This document shows, piece after piece, positions 17,122 through 25,386 of a stretch of 64,000 nt of DNA. How positions within the stretch are numbered: the first letter of the stretch is position 1; every line of letters starts with the position of its first letter. Position numbers and translations under genes: made by a program. The notes beneath the pieces were generated by a model. It was not told where the DNA came from and searched no databases. It was given only the letters and a program-made list of their open reading frames with translations. The stretch is from Streptomyces sp. NBC_00249 (lineage in GTDB: Bacteria > Actinomycetota > Actinomycetes > Streptomycetales > Streptomycetaceae): assembly GCF_026342355.1 (NCBI RefSeq), contig NZ_JAPEMV010000008.1, forward strand, positions 416,315-480,314, given 5' to 3'.

Positions 17122-18537
17122 TCACGCCCCTTCCTTCCGCACCGCAGCGAGCAGCCAGGCGACGCCGTCGCCCTGCTCCTCGATCCGCGCCGCCTCCCGC
17201 GCCAGCTTCAGCAGGCTGCCCCTGAGGACCAGCAGCGCCTCGTCCAGCGTCTCTTCGTCGAGGTTGCGGGAGGCGCGGGCGAGCGTCATGTCCGTCACGC
17301 ACTGCTCGATGCTCTGGACCGCGTCGTGGAGGCGGTCAGGAGCGGCCTGCTTGCGCTTGCGCAGCCGGGCGTCCTTGCCCGCCGGCACGAGGGCTTCCTC
17401 CACCGCTTCCCTGGCCTGCTTCCAGAGCGCCGCGGCCTGGCCGGACTCTTCCTGGGACACGGCCTCGGGGGCGCGCTCCACGGCCTTCGCCTGGAGCAGC
17501 ACATTGGTGAAGGACTTGGCCGCCGCCACCTGCGGACTGTCGCCCCGGACAGGACGGTTCAAGCCCGGGATCACCCGGCTGTTCTCAGGCTGCGACGCAG
17601 CCTGCTTCAGCTCCTCCGGGAGATGGCGCTGAAGGTACCGCGGCCTGAAATCAGCGTCCGCGAGGCGGACGTCCGTCTTGGAGAAATCAAGCACGATCAG
17701 CGCGAGCTTGTTCTCCTTGACTAGGTCGGCCTGCCCCAGGTTCTGCCGTGAGGCCTTGGCAAAGGCGCGGTGGAGTTCGCGCAGCTTTTCCTGCTGGTCC
17801 TCGAAGTCCATCAGCTTGAGCTGCACCGCTCCCTTCTTCGACCGTGCCACAAGGTCGTTGAGGGTGGCCAGAACCCATCGGTCCTGCTCCGCCGTGTCCG
17901 CACGGATCCGGAAGTCCTTCGCGATCTCAGCGATGGGCCGGCCCGCGGCGGCCTGCTCCTCGATGGTGAGCAGCCGGTTGATGTACGAGTACGGCCGACG
18001 GGTGTCGTGCCGGAGCTGCAGCGAGAGCTCCACCGCGTTGATGTCGGTCCACGTGGCGGATTCTGGAAGCACTCCGACCCGGACGCTGCGCACTCCCAGT
18101 TCGCGGAGAGCCGCGACCCGGGTGTTCCCGTTGACGAGGACTCCCTCACGGGTGATGAGCCCCGGCTCATTCTGGCGGTATTCCTTGAGGCTGCTCTTCA
18201 GCTCGTCGAAGTCACCGTCGCGCTTGGCCGGGTTGGAGGGCAGGGCCTGAAGGAGGTAGGCGAGGTAGTCCTGGCTCCCGGCGTCCCAGGCATCGGCCAT
18301 GAGGAGGCGGTCACGTTCCGGGTCGAAGCTGCGCTGCGCGCGGATGCGGTGCGTCGAAGGATTGAAGTAGACCTGGTCAATGGGCATGTCGATCACCTGC
18401 ACCACCAGGGGCTTCGTGCGCCACTCGACGGTCAGCGTCTCCTGCAGACCCCCGCCGGCGCTGACCTCCTTGAGCCGCTTCTCCACCAGTTCCTGGTTCT
18501 CAAGGGCTCGGGGCGGCCGGCCGAAGTCCATGCTCAC
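17122..18537 (-). CDS. ParB/sulfiredoxin-like domain protein of defence operon
   Basis: The 471-aa product has a ParB-superfamily N-terminal domain: a VYFNPSTHRIRAQ strand, then EPGLITREGVLVNGNTRVAALRELGV (about 124-149), the GxxRxxA-type core. A long helical, charged C-terminus follows. It is not chromosomal ParB, since it lacks the usual HTH context. Similar ParB-like proteins sit in DNA-modification and defence clusters. GTG 18537 (GGAG 8 nt upstream) is preferred over ATG 18531. Its stop overlaps the helicase start. Precise activity is unknown. Confidence 0.75.
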   Translation of the reverse strand: MSMDFGRPPRALENQELVEKRLKEVSAGGGLQETLTVEWRTKPLVVQVIDMPIDQVYFNPSTHRIRAQRSFDPERDRLLMADAWDAGSQDYLAYLLQALPSNPAKRDGDFDELKSSLKEYRQNEPGLITREGVLVNGNTRVAALRELGVRSVRVGVLPESATWTDINAVELSLQLRHDTRRPYSYINRLLTIEEQAAAGRPIAEIAKDFRIRADTAEQDRWVLATLNDLVARSKKGAVQLKLMDFEDQQEKLRELHRAFAKASRQNLGQADLVKENKLALIVLDFSKTDVRLADADFRPRYLQRHLPEELKQAASQPENSRVIPGLNRPVRGDSPQVAAAKSFTNVLLQAKAVERAPEAVSQEESGQAAALWKQAREAVEEALVPAGKDARLRKRKQAAPDRLHDAVQSIEQCVTDMTLARASRNLDEETLDEALLVLRGSLLKLAREAARIEEQGDGVAWLLAAVRKEGA

Positions 18538-18628
18538 GGTGTGTTCTCCTCTGACTGCATGTCCATGGGTGTGCGGTGGGACGACGCGGGGGCCGGCGTC
18601 TCAGCGACCCCCGCAGTAATTCCTATTG

Positions 18629-19312
18629 TCAGACGGGCGGCAGGGACAGGGCCTCGCGCACCTTGTTCCGGGCGTCGGCCGGAAGGGTCCGGATGTCCGC
18701 CCAGAGGCGCTCCACCTCCGCGAACTCCCGAGCGTCCGCGAGCACCCAGTCCGAGAGCGTCTTGCGTTCCATGCCGCCGAGCCGGCTCAGGCGGGCCAGA
18801 ACCGCGGTCAGATCGGCCGTCAGGCCCCTCCCGCCGACCCGGCACCGATTGCATTCAGCCACGTGTTCCACCGTGGTGCTTCCGTCCGGCTGGACTACGG
18901 GACGGCGGGCGATGTCGAGCTGGGCGGACACGTACGTGCCGGGGAACAGCTCACCCGAGGTGATCCCGCACGACCGGCAGTGGTGCCCGTCCCGTGCCAG
19001 CACCTCGCGGCGCCGGGTGTCCGTGATCGACGTGGCCGGCCGGGTCCCCTTCCCGGGCTCCCAGACCGGCTCACCCTGCGCCACGAAGCGCTGCTCGTGC
19101 TGTCCGAGGGTCAGGTCCTCCCGGTTGGTGTCGATCCTCCAGCCGAAGTCCCGCAGATCGCGGACCCGGCGGTCGGCCTGACTCACCCCGGGGAAAGCCT
19201 TCTTCACGTCTTCCTTGATGAAGACATTCCCCTCGCCCACCACGTCGACAAGCCACAGCGCGGCACGCTTCATGGTGCCGAGCTTCTGGTCCGTCCAAGA
19301 CGGAATCCCCAT
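18629..19312 (-). CDS. HNH-like zinc-binding protein of defence operon
   Basis: The 227-aa product, from ATG 19312 behind AGGAGAG, has an N-terminal region resembling a winged helix (about 10-70). A central zinc site follows: REVLARDGHHCRSCG, then TTVEHVAECNRCRVGG, four Cys plus His in HNH-like arrangement. A helical C-terminus completes it. The first HNH His is in VEH. It may be a nuclease or a DNA-binding adaptor. It is the first gene of the minus-strand operon HNH-ParB-helicase-methyltransferase. Confidence 0.65.
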   Translation of the reverse strand: MGIPSWTDQKLGTMKRAALWLVDVVGEGNVFIKEDVKKAFPGVSQADRRVRDLRDFGWRIDTNREDLTLGQHEQRFVAQGEPVWEPGKGTRPATSITDTRRREVLARDGHHCRSCGITSGELFPGTYVSAQLDIARRPVVQPDGSTTVEHVAECNRCRVGGRGLTADLTAVLARLSRLGGMERKTLSDWVLADAREFAEVERLWADIRTLPADARNKVREALSLPPV

Positions 19313-19448
19313 TGCGTCTCTCCTCATTCCAGCCAGCCTCAAGTGCCCGTACTGAGCCCGAGAATCCCCCACCGGCAGCTTCAGCGGACGTCACAACTCT
19401 TGCGCACGGCCAGGCCGGGAAGCCATCCCTCACCGCACTTCGAGGGCA

Positions 19449-19463
19449 GATGAAAACTTCATC
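19449..19463. promoter_or_regulatory. small palindrome in divergent promoter
   Basis: GATGAA-AAC-TTCATC is a perfect 6-bp inverted repeat in the 222-bp gap between the HNH-like gene and the HTH protein gene. It is a possible operator for the HTH protein. Confidence 0.35.
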
Positions 19464-19534
19464 CGGTTCACCCCACAGGTGTTTGCCGGAAGACTTCGGA
19501 GAGACTTCGAAGCCTGGGGAGAAAGGGAGTTGCG

Positions 19535-20365
19535 GTGCCACGACAAACAGGGAAGTGGAAAGAGCTGCCTGTGGACATGTCCGCAGGGCATGCGGAGTTC
19601 GTGCGGATGCTCCGCAGGGTCCGCGACTGCAGCCTTCGCACCCAGGCCCAGATCGCCGCAGCCGGGCACATCGTGGCGACGAGCCTCTCCAACCACCTCA
19701 ACGGCGGCCGCGTTCCGGAAGAGCCACAGGTCAGGGCCTTCTTCACGGCCGTCCAGGCGGAAGTGACGGCAGCGGGAGGGGAAGGAGGCGAGCTGCCCTG
19801 CTCGCTGGATGAGCTGCTGGAACTCCGCAGGATCGCCCGGCTCCAGCACTGCGACTGCGTACCGCACCCCCGGAACAGCGTGTCCGCTGAGGAATCTGAC
19901 GGCTCGCCGGCCCTTCCGCTTTCCGCCCCGGCAGCAGTCCGGCCCCGCTCACACAGGCGCCGCCTCCGCTCCAGCAGCCGTCGCGCCCTGTCACGCACCG
20001 CTGTCTCGGCCGCCGCGGCCCGGCGGCAGGTGCCGGTCCCCCCGGGCGAGGGGGACCGGCCGCGTGCGGCAGTCGCGGGTACGGGCTGGACGGAGCTGGA
20101 GAGACTGGCGGGCTTCATCGCCGAAGGGAAGGACCGCGACGCGGGACTGCTCCTGTGGCGTGCTGGCCTCACCCTCTCCGCCCCGGAACTCATCAACGCC
20201 GTCGCGTCTTGCCGCACCGCGGGGTTCGACGAGGCGGCCGAGTCCGTACTGGCCGGCGTGAGCGAACGTACCGACAGGCAAGCCGTACTGGACATCACGG
20301 CCGCCTTCCAGCACGCCGGTCGGCACGAGGACGTCGGGTTCCTGCTCGCGGCCTCCAGTCAGTAG
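19535..20365 (+). CDS. HTH protein with helical-repeat C-terminus
   Basis: The 276-aa product starts at GTG 19535 (GGGAG 5 nt upstream). Residues about 18-72 look like a divergent XRE-type helix-turn-helix (TQAQIAAAGHIVATSLSNHL). An Arg-rich linker follows, and then a helical C-terminus resembling short repeats (RDAGLLLWRAGLTLSAPELINAV). Such Streptomyces proteins are often annotated as hypothetical. It is divergent from the defence operon and could be its regulator. The stop overlaps the convergent AbiEi-like gene by 7 bp. Confidence 0.6.
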   Translation: MPRQTGKWKELPVDMSAGHAEFVRMLRRVRDCSLRTQAQIAAAGHIVATSLSNHLNGGRVPEEPQVRAFFTAVQAEVTAAGGEGGELPCSLDELLELRRIARLQHCDCVPHPRNSVSAEESDGSPALPLSAPAAVRPRSHRRRLRSSSRRALSRTAVSAAAARRQVPVPPGEGDRPRAAVAGTGWTELERLAGFIAEGKDRDAGLLLWRAGLTLSAPELINAVASCRTAGFDEAAESVLAGVSERTDRQAVLDITAAFQHAGRHEDVGFLLAASSQ

Positions 20366-21369
20366 GCGAACGGCAGCGGGAGCTGTTGGTGGCCGCGGGC
20401 TTGGGCTGTGGGTGGGGTGGGGCGGGGGGTGGTGAGGGTGCGGAGGGCTGCGAGGACTTCCTTGGGGGTGTCGCGGATCATCGAGGGGGTCGCGCTGACC
20501 ACCAGGATGCCGTGGGCCTCCAGGCGCAGCCGGCGGCGGAGGGTGGCGTGCCAGGCGTCGCGGGTGTAGTGGTACTCGGCCGAGTCGACCTCCAGGGCCA
20601 CGCCCTCGTCGGGCCAGTAGGCGTCCGGGCTGGCCAGGAAGGCGCCGTCCGGGGTGTAGAGGCGGGCGTTCCACAGCGGGGCCGGGAGGTCCGAGGCGGT
20701 GAGGGCGTCGCGGGCCCGGCCCTCGGCGACCGAGCGGACGCCGGCCAGGAGTTCCGCCGCGGCTTCGCGGACGGCGGGGCGGGACAGGAGGCGGGAGGCG
20801 CGGAGTTCGGCGTGGAGGTCGTGCGGGTGGCACCAGCCGGCCTGGACGACCTGGGCCAGGACGGAACGGATCCGGTCCGGCGGCGCGCCGGGTTCCGCGC
20901 GGGCGGCGAAGTCGGCGGCGGCGCGGACGGGGCGGGCGCTGGGGACACCCGCGACGGTGATGGTGCGGGGCCAGCGGGAGGTCGGCGCCGGGCGGACGTC
21001 CGGGGTGCCGGTGAGCCGGCGCGGGGCGCGGATCAGTACGTCGGCGGGGGCGGGCGGGGTGGGCGCGGCGTCGCGGATCCCGAGGAGGGAGAGCGCGGCG
21101 GCGCCGGTGAGGGCGGCGGTGTCCCCGGACAGCGGGTCGGCGGTGGGCTCGGCGGCGTACAGGACGGCGGCGAGGGCCCGTTGACGGTGGTCAGGGAGTC
21201 CGGTCTGGAGCAGGTAGACCCTGGGCTGCAGGCGTTGCCAGGGGCCGCCCGGGCGGGTGCGGGAGGTGATGGTCGTGTCGGGGATCCCGGCGACGGTGGT
21301 GAGCTGGTGGCGGGTGGCGAGGCCGAGCTGCCTGCGGGCCACCGGTACGCGTTCCTTGGGTGTGATCAT
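20359..21369 (-). CDS. AbiEi-like winged helix plus DUF559/Vsr-like nuclease-fold protein
   Basis: The 336-aa product has an N-terminal helix-turn-helix (about 8-60, RRQLGLATRHQLTTVAGIP ... RVYLL) like AbiEi-family antitoxins. Its C-terminal domain resembles DUF559, a PD-(D/E)xK relative: PDAYWPDEGVALEVDSAEYH, then LRLEAHGILVVSATPSMIRD. Many are found singly in Streptomyces genomes. No AbiEii toxin is adjacent. Its location next to the restriction island suggests defence relevance, but that is inference. Confidence 0.7.
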   Translation of the reverse strand: MITPKERVPVARRQLGLATRHQLTTVAGIPDTTITSRTRPGGPWQRLQPRVYLLQTGLPDHRQRALAAVLYAAEPTADPLSGDTAALTGAAALSLLGIRDAAPTPPAPADVLIRAPRRLTGTPDVRPAPTSRWPRTITVAGVPSARPVRAAADFAARAEPGAPPDRIRSVLAQVVQAGWCHPHDLHAELRASRLLSRPAVREAAAELLAGVRSVAEGRARDALTASDLPAPLWNARLYTPDGAFLASPDAYWPDEGVALEVDSAEYHYTRDAWHATLRRRLRLEAHGILVVSATPSMIRDTPKEVLAALRTLTTPRPTPPTAQARGHQQLPLPFAY

Positions 21370-21547
21370 GGCCCGGGTATGCCCGGGCCTCCGGCGGTCT
21401 ACGTCGGGTGGGCGGGTGTTCCTCCGGTTCGGGGGCCGCTGCCGTGGGCCGGTGAGGGGGCCCGACCGGATCGGGCTCCGCTGCCGGACGGTCCCGGGCG
21501 GGCACCGGCCCGGGCAGGGGTGCCGGTGCGCCTGCGGGGCGGCGGAG

Positions 21548-22090
21548 TCAGCTCGGGCGGCCCGGGTGTTCCGGTGCGAGGAAGACGATCACGCCCGTCT
21601 GGGTGCCGGGGAGGGCGGGGACCTCGTGCCAGCCGAGGCGGCGGTACGTGGCCACCGTGTCCGTGGCCAGCCGGGAGGTGAGCAGCCAGGCCCGGCCGTC
21701 GGGGGCGTCCGCGGTGATCTCGGTGAGCAGGGTCCGGCCGGTGCCGTGGCCGCGCGCGGGGCCGCGTACGGCGAGCTCGTCGATCTCCAGCGCCCCGACC
21801 AGGAGCTCCCGTACGCGGTCCCGTCCGAGCTGGGCCGCGACCTGCGGGTAGGCGCGGTGGGACGGGAAGGGGGAGGCGGTCAGCCAGCCGGTGGCGAAGC
21901 CTTCGATGCCGGTCGCGGACTGGGCGAAGGCGGTACGGAACCCCGGACGCCGGACGTCCGCCTGGAGGCGGGTCGAGAACTGGCGAATGGTTTCTTCGCC
22001 TTCGTTCCAGGGTGGGGCGGAGAAGACCTCCGCGTAGGTGTCGACCAGCTCGTCCGCGAGGTCGAGGACGGCTCGTCCGTAAGAGATCAC
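21548..22090 (-). CDS. GNAT-family N-acetyltransferase
   Basis: The 180-aa protein has a GNAT core: EIDELAVRGPARGHGTGRTLL (about 103-123) contains the acetyl-CoA pyrophosphate loop (R/Q-x-x-G-x-G/A), and ATYRRLGWHEVP is the typical motif B. Translation starts at GTG 22090. Substrate is not predictable. The 178 bp between this gene and the AbiEi-like start show no further gene. Confidence 0.85.
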   Translation of the reverse strand: MISYGRAVLDLADELVDTYAEVFSAPPWNEGEETIRQFSTRLQADVRRPGFRTAFAQSATGIEGFATGWLTASPFPSHRAYPQVAAQLGRDRVRELLVGALEIDELAVRGPARGHGTGRTLLTEITADAPDGRAWLLTSRLATDTVATYRRLGWHEVPALPGTQTGVIVFLAPEHPGRPS

Positions 22091-22255
22091 GGTGTCGACT
22101 CCCGGTGGGGTGTGGGTTGAGCGGGTTTCCCCCTGGAAGACCGAATCTACGCGTAGAAAGTTCCCCGGCCCGGCGCTCCGCAGAACCGGCGAGTGTGCGA
22201 CAAATCGCCTCCGCGTCGTCCGTGTCGCGGGCCGGGCGGCGGCGTTGAGCAGCCC

Positions 22256-22432
22256 GTGGACAGAATGCTGCGGATCGCCGGACGGTGCGCGCTCGCCTTT
22301 CTCCTCGTACTCGGGGTGGTGGCACTGCTGCCGCGGGCCGTGCGGGGTGCGCTGCCGGACGCCGTGATCGGCGGGGCGGTGCTGGCGCTCGGGGCGGTGG
22401 GGGCCCGACGGGTGTCCAGGCGTCCGCGTTAG
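22256..22432 (+). CDS. possible small membrane protein
   Basis: From GTG 22256 (or ATG 22265) a 58-codon frame encodes one or two hydrophobic segments (RCALAFLLVLGVVALLP, PDAVIGGAVLALGAVGA) and a basic tail RRVSRRPR. No homologue is recognised and no strong ribosome binding site is visible, so this is tentative. Confidence 0.4.
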   Translation: MDRMLRIAGRCALAFLLVLGVVALLPRAVRGALPDAVIGGAVLALGAVGARRVSRRPR

Positions 22433-22520
22433 CCTGCCGGTGGGGTGCCGTCGGGTCGACGGACCGCGCGGTTCTTGGGAACGACCGAATCAATTGACTG
22501 ACTACAACGAGGAGTTCGAC

Positions 22521-22820
22521 ATGGCACGGGTACCGAGTTCCGTGGTGGCGGCGGCCGGTCTGGTCGGCGGGTACGCCGTCGCGCGCTGGACCAAGAAGCG
22601 GCCGCTCGGCGGTGTCGTGCTCGGCGCCGCCGGGCTCGTGGCCGGGCGGGAGTGGCACCGGCAGGGCGGCACCCCGGCGGCGGCCGGGCTGGGGGCGCTG
22701 TACCTCGCCGGCTTCGCGGGGGCGCATCCGCTGGCGAAGAAGGTGGGGGCGTGGCCGGCCGTCATCGGGGCCGCCGGGGTTGTCGCCGCGACCGCCTGGG
22801 CTGTCGCCGACCGGGGCTGA
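22521..22820 (+). CDS. small hypothetical membrane protein
   Basis: The 99-aa product starts at ATG 22521 behind GAGGAG. It is Gly/Ala-rich with three hydrophobic stretches and basic turns (ARWTKKRPLGG, GREWHRQGG, HPLAKKVGAW). It is probably membrane-embedded. No family is recognised. A dispersed repeat in inverted orientation follows. Confidence 0.6.
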   Translation: MARVPSSVVAAAGLVGGYAVARWTKKRPLGGVVLGAAGLVAGREWHRQGGTPAAAGLGALYLAGFAGAHPLAKKVGAWPAVIGAAGVVAATAWAVADRG

Positions 22821-22930
22821 CGCCGGCCCCCGCGCCGCCGCGGGGTGGGCCGCTGCGCGGGGGCGTCCCCGACCCGCCCTTCGCCCGTTCCCCGGGCTCC
22901 GCCCGGACCCTGTACGGGTGCGGGTCCGCT

Positions 22931-22983
22931 GCCGGGGGCCAGCCCCCGGGCCCCCGCGCCTCAAACGCCGGCGGGGCTGGATT
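22931..22983 (-). repeat. dispersed GC-rich intergenic repeat, inverted copy
   Basis: This is the reverse complement of the family unit: GGGGGCCAGCCCCC palindrome, CGCGCCTCAAACGCC, then GGCGGGGCTGG. It lies in the gap between the small membrane protein gene and the DUF445 gene. Confidence 0.8.
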
Positions 22984-23069
22984 TCCCCCGCGCCCGGCAG
23001 AGCAGCGCACGCCTCGCCGAGGGTGCCACCCCTGCCCCAGGACAAGGGCCGGGGTCCCTGCCCGCCCCC

Positions 23070-24392
23070 CTACGCCCCGAACGCCCTCGACACCGTATAG
23101 ATCAGCAGCCCCGCCAACGCGCCGACCACCGTGCCGTTGATGCGGATGAACTGGAGGTCGCGGCCGATGTGGGCCTCGATCTTGCGGGACGTGTGTTCGG
23201 CGTCCCAGCCCGCCACCGTGTCCGTGATCAGCGAGGTGATCTCGGTGCGGTAGGTGGTGACGACGTAGACCACCGCGCCCTCGATCCAGCCCTCCACCTT
23301 CCCCTGCAGACGGCCGTCCGTGGCCAGCCGCGCCCCCAGCGACATCAGTGAGGAGCGGACCCGCAGCCGCAGTTCGCTCTGCTCGTCCTCCGCTGCCGAC
23401 AGGATCATCGAGCGGATCGCCGTCCACGCGGAGGCGATCACGTCCTGCACCTCGCCCCGCGCCAGGATCTCCGACTTCAGCCGCTCGACCCGGGCCCGCG
23501 TCTGCGTGTCCGACTGGAGGTCGGCCGCGAAGTCCGTCAGGAAGCGGTCGACCGCCCCGCGCGCCGGGTGTCCCGGCATGTCGCGCATCTCCGTGACGAA
23601 GCGCAGCAGCTCCTTGTACACGCGGTCGCCGATCTTGCGGTCGACGAAGCGCGGGGTCCAGCCGGGGGCGCCGCCCTGGACGGCGTCCATCACCGAGTCG
23701 CCGTGCGTGACGAGCCAGTCGTGGGCCTTGGTCAGGACGAGGTCGACGGCGCGGTGGTGGCCGCCGTCGGCGACGACCCGTTCCAGGGTCTTGCCGATGC
23801 CCGGCGCGATCTCGGCGGTCTCGGCGCGCCGCGTGATGGCCTCGCCGACGACGGCCTGCACGTCGGAGTCGCGCAGGACGGTCAGGGCCCCGCGCAGCGC
23901 GGTGGCCAGTTCGGCCGTGACCCGGTCGGCGTGCGCGGGTTCGGCCAGCCAGGCACCGAGCCGGCCGCCGATGCCGAGGGCGTGCAGGCGGGCGCGGACC
24001 ACCTCGGAGGAGAGGAAGTTCTCGCCGACGAACTCCCCGAGGGAGACGCCGAGCTGGTCCTTCTTGGTCGGGATGATCGCGGTGTGCGGGATGGGCAGGC
24101 CCAGCGGCCGCCGGAACAGGGCCGTGACGGCGAACCAGTCGGCGAGCGCGCCCACCATCCCGGCCTCGGCGGCAGCCGCGACGTACCCGGCCCAGCCGCC
24201 CGCGCCCCAGCCGTGCTGGGCGTACTTCGCCAGGACGTAGACCAGCGCGACCAGCATCAGCAGGCCCGTCGCGGTGGTCTTCATCCGCCGCACCCCGCGC
24301 CGCCGCTCCTCGTCGGCCGCGCTGAAGACGAACCCGCCCCGGGCGGTGACCGCGGCCGGTCTCGTACGACTCTCCCCGTCCACGTCGTTCAC
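23070..24392 (-). CDS. DUF445 family membrane protein
   Basis: The 440-aa product starts at GTG 24392 (GGGAG upstream). An N-terminal membrane segment (about 40-55) is followed by GMVGALADWFAVTALFRRPLGLPIPHTAIIPTKK-type sequence, the DUF445 hallmark. A long helical domain and a C-terminal hydrophobic segment (FIRINGTVVGALAGLLIYTV) follow. Function is unknown; the fold suggests a membrane-associated helical bundle. Confidence 0.88.
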   Translation of the reverse strand: MNDVDGESRTRPAAVTARGGFVFSAADEERRRGVRRMKTTATGLLMLVALVYVLAKYAQHGWGAGGWAGYVAAAAEAGMVGALADWFAVTALFRRPLGLPIPHTAIIPTKKDQLGVSLGEFVGENFLSSEVVRARLHALGIGGRLGAWLAEPAHADRVTAELATALRGALTVLRDSDVQAVVGEAITRRAETAEIAPGIGKTLERVVADGGHHRAVDLVLTKAHDWLVTHGDSVMDAVQGGAPGWTPRFVDRKIGDRVYKELLRFVTEMRDMPGHPARGAVDRFLTDFAADLQSDTQTRARVERLKSEILARGEVQDVIASAWTAIRSMILSAAEDEQSELRLRVRSSLMSLGARLATDGRLQGKVEGWIEGAVVYVVTTYRTEITSLITDTVAGWDAEHTSRKIEAHIGRDLQFIRINGTVVGALAGLLIYTVSRAFGA

Positions 24393-24507
24393 GTGCTCCC
24401 GCCTTCCCCCGGTGGCCGTTTTGTCTGCATAGCATCCGACTCCCGGGAGCCCCGGGGAGTTCCCGGCGCGCCGTACGGACCCACGTGCGCGGGCTGCGGA
24501 CTACGGC

Positions 24508-25272
24508 CTACAGCTCCTTGCGGGGCGTGCCGCCGCCCAGGGACTTGCCCTTCAGCGGCTTGACCTTGATCTCCACCCCGCCCCAGAAGGCGAGGCCGGT
24601 CACCACGACCCTCGGCGCGCCCGGTTCCGCCGCGTGGTCGCCGCTGCGGCGCTGGTCGAAGCCGCCCATGATGCCGATGCCCCGGACCTCGACGTCCACG
24701 CCCGGCGGGACCGTGATCTGGATGCCGCCCATGACGGCGACGCAGCTGATGACGACCTCGCGCTCCGCGAAGTTCGCCTCGCGCAGGTCGATCTCCCCAC
24801 CGCCCATCAGCGCGAAGGCGTTGAAGCGGCGGGGCACCGTCCAGCGGCCCCGGCGCTGGAAGGCGCCCATGACGGCGACACCGGTGGCGGAGGTGCCCGA
24901 GCCGCCGATCCGGCCCGCCCACGACCCCGAACCGGGCTGCCCGGCCGCCGCCGGGAACTCCCCGGCCACCGGGGACACCGCCGGCAGGTCGCGGGTGAGC
25001 GGTTCGAGTTCCGCGTACGTACGGGACGTGTACGCCGCCTCCAGCCGCTCCTCGAACTCCTCCATGTCGAGCCGGCCCTCGGCGACGGCGTCCCGCAGCC
25101 GGTCCACCACCCGCTCCCGGTCGGCGTCCGACGCCCTCAACGCCGCGGGCTCGGGCGCGGGCGCCGACGCCGACGCGGACGCGGGCGCCCCTGGCGCAGG
25201 CGCCTTCTCCAGCGACGTCTTCTCCGCCAACGGCTCCTCCGGCAACGGCTTCTCCGGCCGCTCGTCACTCAT
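24508..25272 (-). CDS. DUF1707 (SHOCT-like) and LiaF-like domain protein
   Basis: The 254-aa protein, from ATG 25272, has a disordered Pro/Ala segment. DUF1707 follows at about 47-95 (LRASDADRERVVDRLRDAVAEGRLDMEEFEERLEAAY). The C-terminal beta-rich part has repeats GVAVMGAF, FALMGGGEIDL, VAVMGGIQI and GIGIMGGFD, typical of the LiaF-like DUF2154/DUF1707 cell-wall-active family. No membrane segment is seen. It may be involved in envelope stress signalling. Confidence 0.82.
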   Translation of the reverse strand: MSDERPEKPLPEEPLAEKTSLEKAPAPGAPASASASAPAPEPAALRASDADRERVVDRLRDAVAEGRLDMEEFEERLEAAYTSRTYAELEPLTRDLPAVSPVAGEFPAAAGQPGSGSWAGRIGGSGTSATGVAVMGAFQRRGRWTVPRRFNAFALMGGGEIDLREANFAEREVVISCVAVMGGIQITVPPGVDVEVRGIGIMGGFDQRRSGDHAAEPGAPRVVVTGLAFWGGVEIKVKPLKGKSLGGGTPRKEL

Positions 25273-25386
25273 GTGGACCACCCTATGCACTGGGACCGCC
25301 CAGGAGTACGGGCCGTCCCCCACCCCCACCCCGGGTCCGACCCTGATCTTTCCCCGGCGGTCCACCCCCGCGCCTCACCCCGCGCC

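Noticed and set aside
17122..18537. Chromosome or plasmid partition ParB
   Set aside because: No ParA, no parS-like sites and a long non-ParB C-terminus; it lies within a restriction operon.
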